A stretch of DNA of 64,000 nucleotides from Isoetes taiwanensis (GCA_021234155.1 JAJEKV010000072.1:4877620-4941619), one strand, 5' to 3'. Shown: positions 21,880 to 33,107, numbered from the stretch's first letter. The notes: a model not told the origin generated them from the letters alone. Translations and numbers: made by a program.

Positions 21880-22416
21880 ATGGATCTCGTCCATGATGCG
21901 TCATTATATCTCTTGGAATTCTTTGGTACTATATACTCATTTCGCCGTCTTGCAGAAGAAACACTAGAGGAGTACGAAGAGAGGATCACAGACCAGATAT
22001 TGAGGGATGACCAAGGACCTCCTGAACAAGATTACGGTCAAAGGTACGGCGAGTATCCGGAGCGAGAAAGTGGAGATGAGATGGCGGAATCTGCAGAGCC
22101 AGAAGAACCATATGATCCGGACAAGGGGATGGCGATAGTTACCCTCCTCCGGGAGCGGGCCTTTGATGATCTGAAATGGACCCTTTGCCGCACATGGGAC
22201 TACTGGAATATCTCCAGACATGAAGCTTTCGAGGATGCCAATGACCACCTCTGGCAAATCTACTACGCACTAAGGAGGCTTTTTAATCTCCTCATTATTA
22301 GCCCTACTTGGGATTATCAACCCGTTATCATCCAGGCTTGGGCACGTTACAAGCTCGTCCGAGCTGTGCGTGAGAGTGTGCGCTATTCCGTCATGTATCC
22401 CTTTGCAAACCCCTAA
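21880..22416 (+). CDS. retroelement ORF4, 178 aa, function unknown
   Basis: Intact ORF from ATG 21,880 to TAA 22,416. The sequence is acidic in its first half (AEETLEEYEERITDQILRDD; EMAESAEPEEPYDPD) and aromatic and helical in the second (DLKWTLCRTWDYWNISRHEA; YYALRRLFNLLIISPTWDYQ), ending near RESVRYSVMYPFANP. No motif links it to gag, envelope, protease or known plant proteins. It sits between ORF3 and gag on the coding strand and could be translated from a spliced RNA. Confidence 0.75.
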   Translation: MDLVHDASLYLLEFFGTIYSFRRLAEETLEEYEERITDQILRDDQGPPEQDYGQRYGEYPERESGDEMAESAEPEEPYDPDKGMAIVTLLRERAFDDLKWTLCRTWDYWNISRHEAFEDANDHLWQIYYALRRLFNLLIISPTWDYQPVIIQAWARYKLVRAVRESVRYSVMYPFANP

Positions 22417-22668
22417 GCCGGATCCTCCAGTTTGTGTTCCTATGTTTCAGTATGGCTAAGGAAATGGCCTGTATCAGGTCCACTTATGTATTGTATAACT
22501 ATAAGTTTATAACTACTTCCAGTATGAACTTCTTTAATGTAACCGTTACTTCGCTTGTAATCAAAATCTTCCGTCCTTTTTCGTGTTCACTTTGTCTTCT
22601 CGACATTACCTAAAATGACCTTGTTGTGACACTTACTGTTACTGTATTTTTTTTCCTTACATCATCTT

Positions 22669-23904
22669 ATGTTTAATATAGACGGTGCACGCAATGCCGC
22701 CTGGCAGACACCCTCAAACGCCAGTCGGTTAACACCCGAACAAGAATTGATGCTAATGAAAAGACAGCTAGGCGAGTTACAGGCCTATGTGTTGCATGCT
22801 AACCCACCACAAAGATGTACAAGAAGACGGACCGGAGCTACCTCCGTTTGCCGCCTAGTCCACCTACATGCCACCGCCCCCACCACAAACCAGCCATGTA
22901 CACCGCTACGAAGAGGCCCCGGCCTAAACGCCGACGAGTTCTCTAGAGACAAAAGTGCCACCTCCCTCAAAGTCCGCCACTTCAAGTCACATCCGAATCG
23001 CCCGCATCATCCGGTGGCCATGCAACGCCGAGATAAGGAGTACCGCAAGACGGTTGATACAGCCTATAACTAGTATATGGAAGAATAGGAAATTGGCCCA
23101 GCTTTGATGGGAAATCTAGAGGCGGATTGAATGCAACTCGGGTTGGACGAAATGAAGGAGTTCGGGAGGTCCTATGGCATGACAGAGAAGGATACGTGAA
23201 AGGTTGCCACCACAAACCTTACCGTGAGCTGCCCAGATTTGGTGGAAGGGCTATGCGAGCCAAACATCCGGACAGGAGTAGATGCAACTTCGTAAAAGTT
23301 TGCCAAGGCCTTCAAATCGCATTATGTGCCCCGTGCACATAAATGCCAACAGATCCAGCACTTTCTACAGTTGGAGCGTAAGAGTATGTCCGCTGACAGC
23401 TTACACGGATGAGTTTATGCTACCGAGGTCAGTATGTACCCGGGTATGAATGAGAAAAGGGCAGTGGAAGGCTATATTGAGGGTTTGGCACCATCGATCA
23501 AACGGATGGTTAAGGCCATAGACCCGAAATCAGTTGCAGAAGCCGAGGCTAAAGCATTGAGCCTCGAGGAGGACACACCAAGGAATCAGTATTCGCGTCC
23601 TGCTCCTTACTCGCAGCCACGGCCGTCCACACCTTACAAACCCCGTTCGCCAAGTCCGGGCCCCTCTCAGCAGAACTCGTACGGCCGTCCGGAGAAGAAA
23701 GTCGCATTTAGCACGCCAGATAAGCAGAACAATGCCGGTAAGGAGGTTCGGAACCTCTTACAGTCCATTCCTAAAGAGGCCAGAGAACAGCTCCGCCGAG
23801 ACAAGGCATGCTACAGGTGTATGAGGCCTGGACACTTCATGCAGTCCATATGTCACCCAGACTGCCCAGCTAGCCATGGCCGACCTCGATTGGGACGATC
23901 TTGA
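22669..23904 (+). pseudogene. Ty3 gag, frameshifted
   Basis: Gag features are present in order but in different frames. An N-terminal frame contains SRLTPEQELMLMKRQLGELQ, then a piece with FDGKSRGGLNATRV. Capsid motifs follow (HYVPRAHKCQQIQHFLQLER in another frame; YPGMNEKRAVEGYIEGLAPS from 23,434). A Pro-rich stretch comes next, and then a zinc knuckle [15 protein letters not shown], whose last spacing is CX2CX4HX5C rather than the usual X4. Several indels break it between 22,700 and 23,434. The last frame, 23,434-23,904, overlaps pol by 29 bases in a different phase. Confidence 0.85.
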
Positions 23905-25879
23905 GTCAACACTACCTGCTGATGAGGACGCTCCCGAGTATATTCACGGTGCGTCTCATATCCTTGCAGCTATAGAAACCGGCAATGCTGAAAGTCAGCC
24001 TGCTGTCATTTCCACCATAGGCCAAGTAGACAGTAAGCCTTTCGTAATTCTTATGGATACGGGGAGTACACATAATTTTGCTTCTCCTAGAATGGCCCAG
24101 GTCCTACAACTGGAAACCCTAAGGTCACGACCGAGGCCTGTCACCTTAGCCAGTGGTAAGGTTAGACATACTCATGGTCGTCGCATCAACCTTAAGATGC
24201 AGTTGCCCGGCGCACCAGTTGCTATGGGTGCCGAATTAATGGATATTGGCAAATACGACCTCATTGTTGGTATGGAATTCTTGGCATCTGCAAAAGCCAA
24301 TATAGATTGCGAGAAGAGAGAAGTTACCTTCAACGCAGCTAATGGAGCCCGCGTAACGATAAAAGGTGAACCATTCAACCCTATCATGCAGTCTATGTCC
24401 ACCCGACAGCTAGATAAAGCTATATGCAAGCAAAAGCTCCTCTGCGTTATCAGCCTTGCTTCCGTTGAGTCAGATGTTAAGCAGAAGCAAGTAATTGACA
24501 CCTTGCCGGAAGGGATTGCTAACCTTCTCCGAGAATTTAGCGATCTTTTCCCAGATGAGATTCGGAAGCTTCCTCCTTTCAGAGGGGTGGAATGTGAGAT
24601 TGCTCTAGAACCAGGTACTAAGCCTACCAGTAAGGCCCCGTACCGTATGAGTCCCCCAGAGTTGGCAGAGCTTAAGAAGCAACTTCACAAGTTACTAAAC
24701 CTAGGTTTCATTCGGCCTAGTGTTTCGCCTTTTGGCGCCCCTATCCTTTTTGTTAAGAAAAAGGATGGCTCCTTGAGGATGTGTATTGATTATAGGCAGC
24801 TCAATAAGCACACCATCAAGAATCGATATGCTTTGCCTAGGGCAGATGATCTAATGGACCAGTTGCAAGGGGCCAAATATTTCTCAAAGATTGATTTACG
24901 CTCCGGCTACCATCAGATAAGGATAAAGGAGGAGGACATCCATAAATCTGCTTTTCGCACGAGATATGGGCATTATGAGTTTACCGTTATGCCTTTTGGA
25001 TTAACTAATGCCCCTGCAACTTTCATGCGGTTGATGAATGACGTCTTTCGCCAATATTTGGATGATTTTGTTGTTATTTTCTTCGACGACATTCTCATCT
25101 ATAGTAAAACTCTGAAGGAGCATGAGCAACATCTTAGATTGGCTCTACAAAAGTTAAGGCGTCACCAACTTTTCGCCAAGTTCTCTAAGTGCAAGTTTGC
25201 CACTCCCAAGATGGATTATTTGGGGCATATCATTTCAGCAGAGGGAATTGCTACAGATCCCGTGAAAATAGAAGCAGTAAGGGATTGGCCTATTCCGGGT
25301 AATGTTTCGGAAGTCCGAAGTTTCTTGGGACTAGCGGGATACTATCGCAAATTTGTTAAGGATTTTGCAACAATTGCCGCACCTCTTACTGATCTCACAA
25401 AGCACGAGAAGGTGAAGGATTGGATGGAACATTGGAAAGCAAAAGTCCAGATGAGTTTTCAGAAGCTTAAGGATGCTTTAACGTCTGCACCAGTCCTTAC
25501 ATTGCCTGATCCTGAAAAGGATAAACTAGTGGCAACGGATGCTAGTAAGATTGCTACCGGTGGAGTCCTAATGCAGGAGGGGAGGGTTATTGCCTATGAT
25601 TCAAAGAAAATGAACGAAACTGAACAGCGATACCCTACCCATGATCAGGAATTGTTAGCTGTTGTCCGTGCTCTGCGGATATGGAGACACTACCTTCTTG
25701 GTAGGAGATTCCAGTTGGATAGGATCACCAAAGTCTCCGTTATTTATCTACCCAGCCGAATCTCAACCTCCGTCAGAGGAGATGGATGGAATTTCTGGAG
25801 GAATATGATTTTGAGATCATGTATAAGCCTGGCAAGCACAATGTCGTTGCTGATGCACTATCACGCCATCCCTTGGTAA
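23876..25879 (+). pseudogene. Ty3 pol: protease, reverse transcriptase, RNase H (broken at end)
   Basis: From ATG 23,876. The aspartic protease has [12 protein letters not shown] at about residues 58-69. RT has the entry motif [46 protein letters not shown], the [10 protein letters not shown] box and the catalytic FFDDILIYS (Phe for the usual Tyr or Val before the Asp pair is a mild variant). Thumb and RNase H follow ([39 protein letters not shown]). Near 25,718 a small indel shifts the frame: the true continuation (a W-M-E-F-L-E-E-Y segment) is in the overlapping downstream ORF. Everything up to that point is open. Confidence 0.95.
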
Positions 25880-27444
25880 CCCGAACCCATTGTAATGCAA
25901 TTTCTACACTCACCAGTGAGTTTGGAAAACATATAAAACAGACTTTGGCCACGGATCCCGAGTTCTGTGAAGTTTGGGGTAGCTTGAGTAAGGAGGCACG
26001 CACAGACAAAGAACGCGAAGCTTTTCGTGCATATAAGAAAGAGGGCAATTTGTTATATCACAAGGATAAATTGTGTGTACCTCAGACTTCCGGAGTACGT
26101 AAGCTGATCCTCCATGACACCCACAACAGCCCTATAGCTGGACATGCGGGTTTTATGAAGACCTACTTTAAGATCCGCTCCAGTTATTTCTGGCCTTCGA
26201 TGAAAAAGGATATTGCTAGATACATTAAGCAGTGCCAGGTATGTCAACAAACCAAGGCTGAACAATTAAGGGTTCCAGGAGAGTTGCAACCTCTGGATGT
26301 GCCCAACGCCAAGTGGGAAGTCATCACCATGGATTTCATTGTGGGCCTTCCACGTACTCTCCGTGGATATGATGCGTTAATGGTGGTAGTCGACAAATTG
26401 TCGAAAATGGCTCATTTCTTGCCATGTCGTACCACCGATACCGCCTTCGATACCGCTCTACTATTTGCCAAGGAGATCTTCAGATTACACGGAATGCCAC
26501 GGGTTATCGTATCCGACAGGGATCCCAAATTTGTAAGTGCATTCTGGAAAGATTTCTTTGCCACCATACAGACCAAGCTTGCTATGAGTACGGCATATCA
26601 TCCTCAAACAGATGGTCAGACAGAACGTACCAATCGCATTATAGAGGATATGCTGCGAAGTTATGTGTGGAGTAAGCAATCACAGTGGGCTGACTATATT
26701 TACCTGGTCGAGTTCGCCTACAACAGCATGAAGCAGGAATCTTCCAAGATGTCTCCCTTTATGATAAATTATGGGTATCAATGTCTTACTCCAGACACAT
26801 GGCATATGGAGGTTTCTCAACAACTCCTCTTGGAGATGCAAGCGCTAGTCGAAGAAGTCCGTGGTTATTTATTGGCTGCACGTAGTCGTCAGAAGAGTGT
26901 AGCTGATAAGCACAGAACCCCACGCGTATTTCAGGTCGGTGAATCAGTTTGGCTTAAGATTAAGGTGAAACAAGCCAAGCTTAAGATTGGCAACTGCAAG
27001 AAGTTGGCACCCAGATGGGCTGGACCATTCAAAATTACTGAGCGTGTTGGAGAGAAGGCATATCGCTTGGATTTGCCGCCCCGCCTGAAGATCCACAAGG
27101 TCTTTCATGTGAGTCTTCTGAAGCAACACACCCCTGATCCAGAGGAGGTTTTGGATACCCCAACCCTCCTAGAAATGACAGAGGAGCACCTCGAGATAGT
27201 GCCTGAAGCTCTTCTTGATCGAGCTTACAAACAAACCAGAAGGACTCAAATGTTGCAATACTTGGTTAAGTGGAAGCACTTACCAGTTGAGGATGCTACT
27301 TGGGTGATGAAGATAGGCCTTGACAAGCACTATCCGGACTTCATGCGGGAATCTCAAGACCGCACCATCAACGATGCTATCAACCCCGCACCTGGCGGTA
27401 AGCTTGGAAGCTTGATTGCCAAGAGTAGCGCTCTAGAGGGGTAG
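25786..27444 (+). pseudogene. Ty3 pol: integrase and chromodomain (after frameshift)
   Basis: This continues pol in a new frame. RNase H ends with [17 protein letters not shown]. The integrase HHCC finger follows (HDTHNSPIAGHAGFMKTYF ... CQVCQQTK), then the DDE core: Asp in TMDFIVGLPRTLRGYDAL, Asp in VIVSDRDPKFVSAFW and Glu in HPQTDGQTERTNRIIEDML. The GPF/Y-type tail (WAGPFKITERVGEKAYRL; LKIHKVFHVSLLK) precedes a C-terminal chromodomain (PEALLDRAYKQTRRTQMLQY then LVKWKHLPVEDATWV). The first aromatic cage position seems not conserved, as in many plant chromovirus chromodomains. All catalytic residues that can be judged are present. Chromodomains of this lineage are thought to steer integration to marked chromatin. 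Confidence 0.95.
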
Positions 27445-27945
27445 ATGCATCGTAAGTAATAATCGTTACCGATGATGAGATCACCTTTGTGTTCTCTAGG
27501 ACGTGGTGTACCGTGTAATGAACTGCAAACCATAGACATGATAGGTCCCCTGGTAGATAGAGTTTATTTTTTTACTATAAGGGGGTGGTCCCTTCAACCA
27601 CAATCTAATTATATATACTGATATACTGACATGTGCGGCCGATTGAGAAGCGACGCGTGACTGCAAATGTTAGAGGGTTGCTGATGACCCGAACTCTTCA
27701 AGTTTTATTTTGTCTACACGTCTTCTTTTGTTGCTACTCTAATGTTGATATTGGACCTTGGTCCTTGAACTTTTGATTATGATGATCATCTGAAATGCAC
27801 TTTAGTGCTTAAACTGTTTTCAACTTTAAAGTTTTAATATATTACTTTTGGAAATAAGGAATTATCTCCCTTTGTAATGTGTTTTGTTAATATACCTATA
27901 TCTAACTCAATGCTGAGGACAGCATTAATTCTAAGGAGGGGAGAA
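27445..27945 (+). other. 3' untranslated region and polypurine tract of A
   Basis: Non-coding tail of element A, ending in the polypurine tract TAAGGAGGGGAGAA (27,932-27,945) that primes plus-strand synthesis at the LTR edge. The segment GATGAGATCACC...CTCTAGGACGTGGTGTA (27,473-27,511) is recognisably shared with element C, inverted, at about 57,230-57,275. Confidence 0.85.
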
Positions 27946-28114
27946 TGTGACGTTCCAAGTATTTATATGGTATACGTATAAATATATTGACACGTCACCC
28001 AGTATAGATACGCTACCATGGGGTATGGTAACCTAGGGGGTTGACCTAAAAAGAATTAAATTAGCTATGCTAATTTAATTGTTAAAGATAATAACCTACA
28101 TTTAAGGGATTATT
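27946..28114 (+). repeat. 3' LTR of element A, part 1
   Basis: First 169 bases of the 3' LTR. I see one mismatch to the 5' LTR, implying a recent insertion of A. It is interrupted at 28,115 by a DNA transposon within an ATTATT stretch. Confidence 0.95.
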
Positions 28115-28141
28115 GGGTGAAAGTATGCTGGTGGGTAGCAA

Positions 28142-28228
28142 AAGCATGCGTCCGGACGCATGCTTATAGCAGGGTTTTAGCCCGCTTAAAGCACCCCTGC
28201 TTTTGCTTAATTTGGGGTGCTTTAAGCG
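28142..28228. repeat. subterminal palindrome and stem-loop of the DNA transposon
   Basis: Just inside the left TIR lies a perfect 24-bp palindrome (28,142-28,165; half AAGCATGCGTCC and its complement). Then comes a perfect 15-bp stem (CGCTTAAAGCACCCC at 28,183-28,197; complement at 28,214-28,228) with a 16-base loop. No matching pair is visible at the right end, so the asymmetry may mark a transposase-binding or cis-regulatory region. Confidence 0.85.
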
Positions 28229-28299
28229 TAACTGCCCGTCATTTTTTTTACGCCCTTCATGTACTAACACGTCCACCTCACGAATGAACTGTTAGGATA

Positions 28300-30048
28300 A
28301 TGATTGTGGGTTTTTGGCTGGATTTTCGCGCGAGTGGTGTGGTAGTACGTTGCAAATTGGATTTGCCGTCATGGGCGCGAAAATTCTCCCTCCAATTCAA
28401 TTATCCTCCCTCTCTCAGGAATTTCATGGCGCTCCCTGATACCGGCCTGGAGGCAATCACGCGTTTAGCATTGGATTTTCGGCCTGATGAATCCCAATAC
28501 AGTGTTCCAAATTTGTTGGATGTCAATCCAACACGGGGAAATATCACGTGAAGATCGGTTTCCTCCGCAATTTACAAGAAATTGGATCGAGAGAAAGAGA
28601 GAATCTGATTAAGGAATAAGATGAAAAGAGCAGCGGTTGAGCGGGAGGATCGAGCATGAGGCCGAGGCAAGAAATAGCCAAGCAAGTAGTTGATTACTTC
28701 AATAAGCTCACCAAAAGCATTCACCGGAACTCAAGGCTGATGTGATGAAGAGGGTGGTTCATCACCACGAAATGGAAATCTCGAGAACACGGACTTTTGC
28801 CAAATCCAAAGGAGTGCAAGGCGGGAGTCTTTGCTCAACAACTTGAAACAGACAATGGCAGCCACAAAGAGGCTAAGGAACCATGATATTTGGAGAGCGG
28901 AACCTCAACACTTGTGATGGCTTCTTCCACAAATTCGAGATGCAATTCCACTATGGCGGGCTGTTAGGTACATCTATTTCTTGTCTTCATGCACGTGCTT
29001 CTTCATGCTTTCAAGTGCTTGTATCTTTGAAAGTGATCTTTGTTTGGGATATGTTCATTGATACATGTGCAATATTTCTTATGATAGGTTGCATGAGGTC
29101 AACAATTGCAAGCTGCTTTGCATTAAGGAAATCGGAAGCCTTCCTTGGAAATGGTCAGGTAGTGCGCTTTCCAAAAGAGGTTGAGGTGCGATTCTCTCAC
29201 CCCGCTTGCAAGCAAAGCAGCATAGAATTCGGAAAGAAAGCAGTGAGTCTCTCCTTGCAAGAAAGATGTTGTGAACCTTTGTTGGAGAGTCGGGCTTCGA
29301 ATTTCTTATCCCTTGCACCTTTACGGAGGTCACCACGGTATAAGTTTCCATACAAACTTTTTTTTTACGCTATTTCTAACCAAAGGCCACCATTAATTTT
29401 GCGGCTATATCAACAATACAAAAGGGACATCACGAACACCTGTTTGCTTAAAGGCTTTCGAGAAGTTGAAGCCTATTTATGTGAAGAAAGTATCGAGAAA
29501 GGGAAACCTGTTGTTGCATATACCATATGAAGTTGGGTATGCGGGGTATGCACCGAATGCATTAAGGTCGTGGCCCGGATTCCATGGTGAAGAGTGCAAG
29601 TGCACTGCGAGGTCTGTGGACTGGTGAGAAGTGTCACGGCCAGCCAACATACATTATGACTCAACCAAATGAGCTCACGGAGGGTCGTGGTTTGCAACAA
29701 GAGCGAGGGTGAAGAATGGTATAAACATGGCCGCTTGATGCGGACATGTCGAAGTGTGGCACGAAAAGTCTTCCTATATGTCCAAGAGAAAGAGAGAATC
29801 ACGAGTTCTTGCTTGAATGGAAGGCGTTTGAAAAGGTAATACTCTCTTTATTGTTTCTTTGAAGCATCGCCGATATGTCTTTGTCATCGTGACCATCGCT
29901 TTTTGTGCTTTCAACTTGCGTGATCTTCTTTTTTTTTTATGCTCTGAGACCTTATTCTGATTCGGTGGAGGCGAAGAAGGCGATGGAGTTGCGACTGCGT
30001 TACCAAAAGGAAGTGCGGTGGCAGCGGAAAGAAAAGATCTAATGCCAC
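28300..30048 (+). pseudogene. decayed left-half coding region of the DNA transposon
   Basis: Several short plus-strand frames look coding but are broken every 50-100 codons, for example LPDTGLEAITRLALDF near 28,430 and a segment with GYAPNALRSWPGFHGEECKC near 29,540. The order (N-terminal pieces, then a Lys-rich repeat, then the catalytic-looking part) suggests one long gene eroded by indels. I cannot name the N-terminal domain. Confidence 0.35.
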
Positions 30049-30265
30049 CAAGAAGGAAACCAAAGTAAGAAGTCCAAGGTAGCTGGTGGGACCGCGGCAC
30101 GAAGCTGCGGCACAAAGGTCGAGAAGAATGGAAACAAAAGTAAGAAATCCAAGGTATTTGGTAGGACACGGCTGAAGGTTGCCGACACAAGTTGAGAAGA
30201 AGGAAACAAAAGTAAGAAATCCAAGGCATTTGGTGGGACCACGACTGAAGGCTGCAGCACAAGAT
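30049..30265 (+). repeat. three ~71-bp tandem repeats encoding Lys-rich motif
   Basis: Three head-to-tail units contain AAGTAAGAARTCCAAGG and a GGTRGGAC segment. In the plus frame they encode NKSKKSK-type basic peptides, so this would be a nuclear-localising or nucleic-acid-binding linker in the transposon's protein. Confidence 0.65.
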
Positions 30266-30359
30266 GAGACCTCAAATGGCAAGGGGAAAAAAAAAAAGGA
30301 CCAAAGCCGGTTCTTAGATTGTCTTACAAGAGAGCGGCGGTGAAGGCTTTCATTTCATA

Positions 30360-30960
30360 TCGTGTTCCACGTTGAAGATATTTCGTGTCACACAATTACT
30401 GGGGGCTAGGTGGCAGGCCATGCAATTCAAGAGGTGCTTGGACAATATCCAAGATGGCACCATTGTTTACGTAATTGATTTTTCTTTGAGAATTCTGACA
30501 TCAAAATACAAAGGGAGGTTCAAAGCCGGCATTGGCACAATGACCAAATAACAATTCTTCGTCCACATCATTATAGGATGGATGGCGGCTCACGGGATCG
30601 GAAAGCTATTGAAGGAAACCCATTTTACTTGAGTGATGACAAGATTCATGACACTCTTTTTGTGCAACACCTTGTCTTAGAAAGCACAATTCATGGCTAG
30701 TATCAAATGGTGTAGAATTCTCGGGCATATAGTTTGGTCGGATGGTTGTTCTAGCCAATTCAAATCTGCCCGGACCATTCTATTTCCTACCAAGATATCA
30801 CCACGAGCTAGGGAAGGAAATAATATGGAATTTCTTTGGGACAGCCCATGGTAAGGGGAAACCACGATGGGCAAAGGGGCGGGTCCTCAAAGGGGCATTC
30901 ACTAGAGAGCGACTCAAGTATGATGGAGTGAGATTTAGGGGTGCTGGCGATGCACATTGA
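30360..30960 (+). pseudogene. transposase-like core with WSDGCSSQFKS motif
   Basis: Across three frames the order is YVIDFS-like, then FYLSDDKIHDTLFVQH, then HIVWSDGCSSQFKSAR (30,725-30,772) and WNFFGTAHGKGK (30,829-30,864). The pattern DFS ... SDG..QFKS ... FFG..HGKG..D recurs, from memory, in uncharacterised transposon-like proteins of plants and animals. It has the look of an RNase H-fold catalytic core with Asp in the first two blocks. Frameshifts make it inactive here. Confidence 0.5.
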
Positions 30961-32144
30961 ATTCGCTATGAGTTGGAATGAAGGTGCCGAAGAAGCGGGG
31001 ACATCAAGAGGTAATATGCTTTCATCGCATTCATCGCTTTTAACGTGCTTTCATCGCTTCACAAAGTGCTTTTATCGCTTTTATCTGGCGTGTAATCTTT
31101 GTAATGTGCCTCATCTTTGTATATGTGAACTGCAATAGTTTTCTTTGGCTTTTCGCGAGGCACTTTTGGTTCATTGGAAAGGATGATGTTGATAGGACAG
31201 ACCATTTGGGACCGTGCGGGGGTAGAAGGGACGAAGGAAATACGACATCGGGACATACTTGGCCAAATCAAGCACAAGGGTGGCTCATAGAGGTTTAAGT
31301 TGTTTACGTGGTAGCTGTTTGAAAGGAAACCGGTCATCTTGTGTGAACAAAGCGAGAGGTTAAAGAATTGGAAATATGTTACTCTAAAGCCGAGGAAAAG
31401 TCTCTTGGTGAAGGCTTGAAAGACGAAATCGATGAGGCATTTTTTGAAGGTGATGGAGAATGGCTTAGTGGAAACATAGAGGAAGGTGATAACTTTCTTT
31501 GTTGTAGGAGGGAAATCGGGGAGAATCAGATTTCTATGTGGTCAAATGTGTTAAGCGAGGCATATCCTTGGATGAAATTGTCAAGGATAGCTGAGGTCCG
31601 ACCTTCAATGTCGATGAACATGTGTTGGCTGGTTTGTACTATCTTTGTCGGCCCGATGGTACTTGGGAGCTACTTGAAGACAAAGGTCGACCCTTCGATA
31701 CCGATCATCGCATTATCAGACCATCAAGTTTGAGATGAATCAGATTCACGGCACTAGCAGATTTTCCCTTGATCGGGCTACTCACCCGGATGATCCTTGG
31801 ACGATTACGCCATATGAAGGTTGAATATGCTTTGACCTAGTTGTTTTATCATTTTAACAGTGCGTAGTTACTTGTGTACTTGTCTCAAATTTTGATCATT
31901 ATATTGGAGACAATGCTTGTGAGTATTGGAGTCTTTTAGTATTGGAAACAATGCTTGTAGTAGTGCTGTATTGGAGTATTTTAGTACTGGAAACAATGCT
32001 TGTAGTATTGCAGAGTAAGCTTGATATATATTACAGAAAATTGTACACTCAACATTTGAGACATCTTACAAGATCACTCAATACTCAAGATATAACACAA
32101 AGTAATCTGCATATATTACAAAAAAGTAGTGTACAATGGTTACT

Positions 32145-32867
32145 TCATAAGTCATCGAAGTCCTCAAATCTATGCTCGTCGCCAGGAAGGGTGCCCGGCG
32201 AATTTTGCCTTTGTACTTCAATAGGAGCATTGAGGATATAGTAGGCTGAGACAAGGTAGTTGTTGAGACAGTAATCCAGCACTGCAACTGTCTCCGGGGC
32301 CAACCATGCATCAGTGAAATCAATTTGTGAGATCGTTTCCTGTACTGTATGAGAGGCCAAGTATTCCAAAGCCGGACACACAAACTTCTGCAAAAAATTG
32401 TCCTCTTCTTGCCCCTTGAAAGGCATAACAGGAACGGTTGTGTGTGCAGGGTTTAGAAACCCTTTGTGCAGGCTGTCATCAACCAAGAAAATCATACCAT
32501 GATATTGAGGAAAATCCTCAAGAACAACCTTCAACTCCTTGAAAAATAGTTGCTTTTCTGTGTTGGTTGGATGCTCGCATGCATAGCAATGCTCTTGACC
32601 ATATATCTTCAAGAATCTGGTCTGCAGATCAGGGAACAATGCATCCACCATATCCCTTGTATTCCGAAGTAGAGAAGCACTCCAAATCACAACATCAAAC
32701 CTCTGCAGTGCCCACTCCACAAACTCATGATACCCTGGTCTGCAAATGAGGTACTTACTTGCAGTTTCTTTTACAACATGGTTCGTTTGTGGTGGATGCA
32801 AGATTTTTGATTCATTCTCCTCTGTTTGTAATGCGTGCCCGATTACACCATTTATGTCAAGCACCAT
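32145..32867 (-). CDS. FCP1/NIF-like HAD phosphatase inside the DNA transposon
   Basis: Intact ORF of 240 residues from ATG 32,867. The same frame is open 49 codons further upstream (to about 33,014), so an earlier exon may join. HAD/FCP1-homology motifs: motif I VLDINGVIGH (DxN in place of the catalytic DxD), motif II FDVVIWSAS, a Lys-bearing segment, and motif IV GMIFLVDDSLHKGF. CTD phosphatases of this fold remove phosphate from Ser/Thr. Some plant relatives also have DxN at motif I, so activity is doubtful. It lies on the minus strand of the transposon's right half. An open frame of this size among decayed neighbours suggests recent capture or selection. Confidence 0.75.
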   Translation of the reverse strand: MVLDINGVIGHALQTEENESKILHPPQTNHVVKETASKYLICRPGYHEFVEWALQRFDVVIWSASLLRNTRDMVDALFPDLQTRFLKIYGQEHCYACEHPTNTEKQLFFKELKVVLEDFPQYHGMIFLVDDSLHKGFLNPAHTTVPVMPFKGQEEDNFLQKFVCPALEYLASHTVQETISQIDFTDAWLAPETVAVLDYCLNNYLVSAYYILNAPIEVQRQNSPGTLPGDEHRFEDFDDL

Positions 32868-33107
32868 GCACTTCCGTGCGGGTGTCCATCCCTCGGCGTT
32901 TGCAACCCTTGTCGATGGCTCTTTGCATCGTGCTTGTATGTCTTTGATCGTGTCTTTGGGAAGTGCTATCCGGGCGTCTTTGGAAGTTCTTTGCGACCTC
33001 TTTGGACTCTGGGTTTATCTTTGCTACCGGTGATGGAAGTCTTGATAGCCATAGCTAGATACATCCTTACTAGTATCTCCACTGTCCCCAATGTATGGGT
33101 GTTTCGG

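Noticed and set aside
28100-28120. Assigning the DNA transposon to PIF/Harbinger from its target duplication
   Set aside because: The site is an ATT repeat, so 3- and 4-base duplications cannot be told apart, and the expected TTA/TAA form is not seen cleanly.
32746-33033. Plus-strand frames over the phosphatase gene
   Set aside because: They are antisense shadows with Cys-rich, non-conserved content; the minus-strand HAD motifs are decisive.
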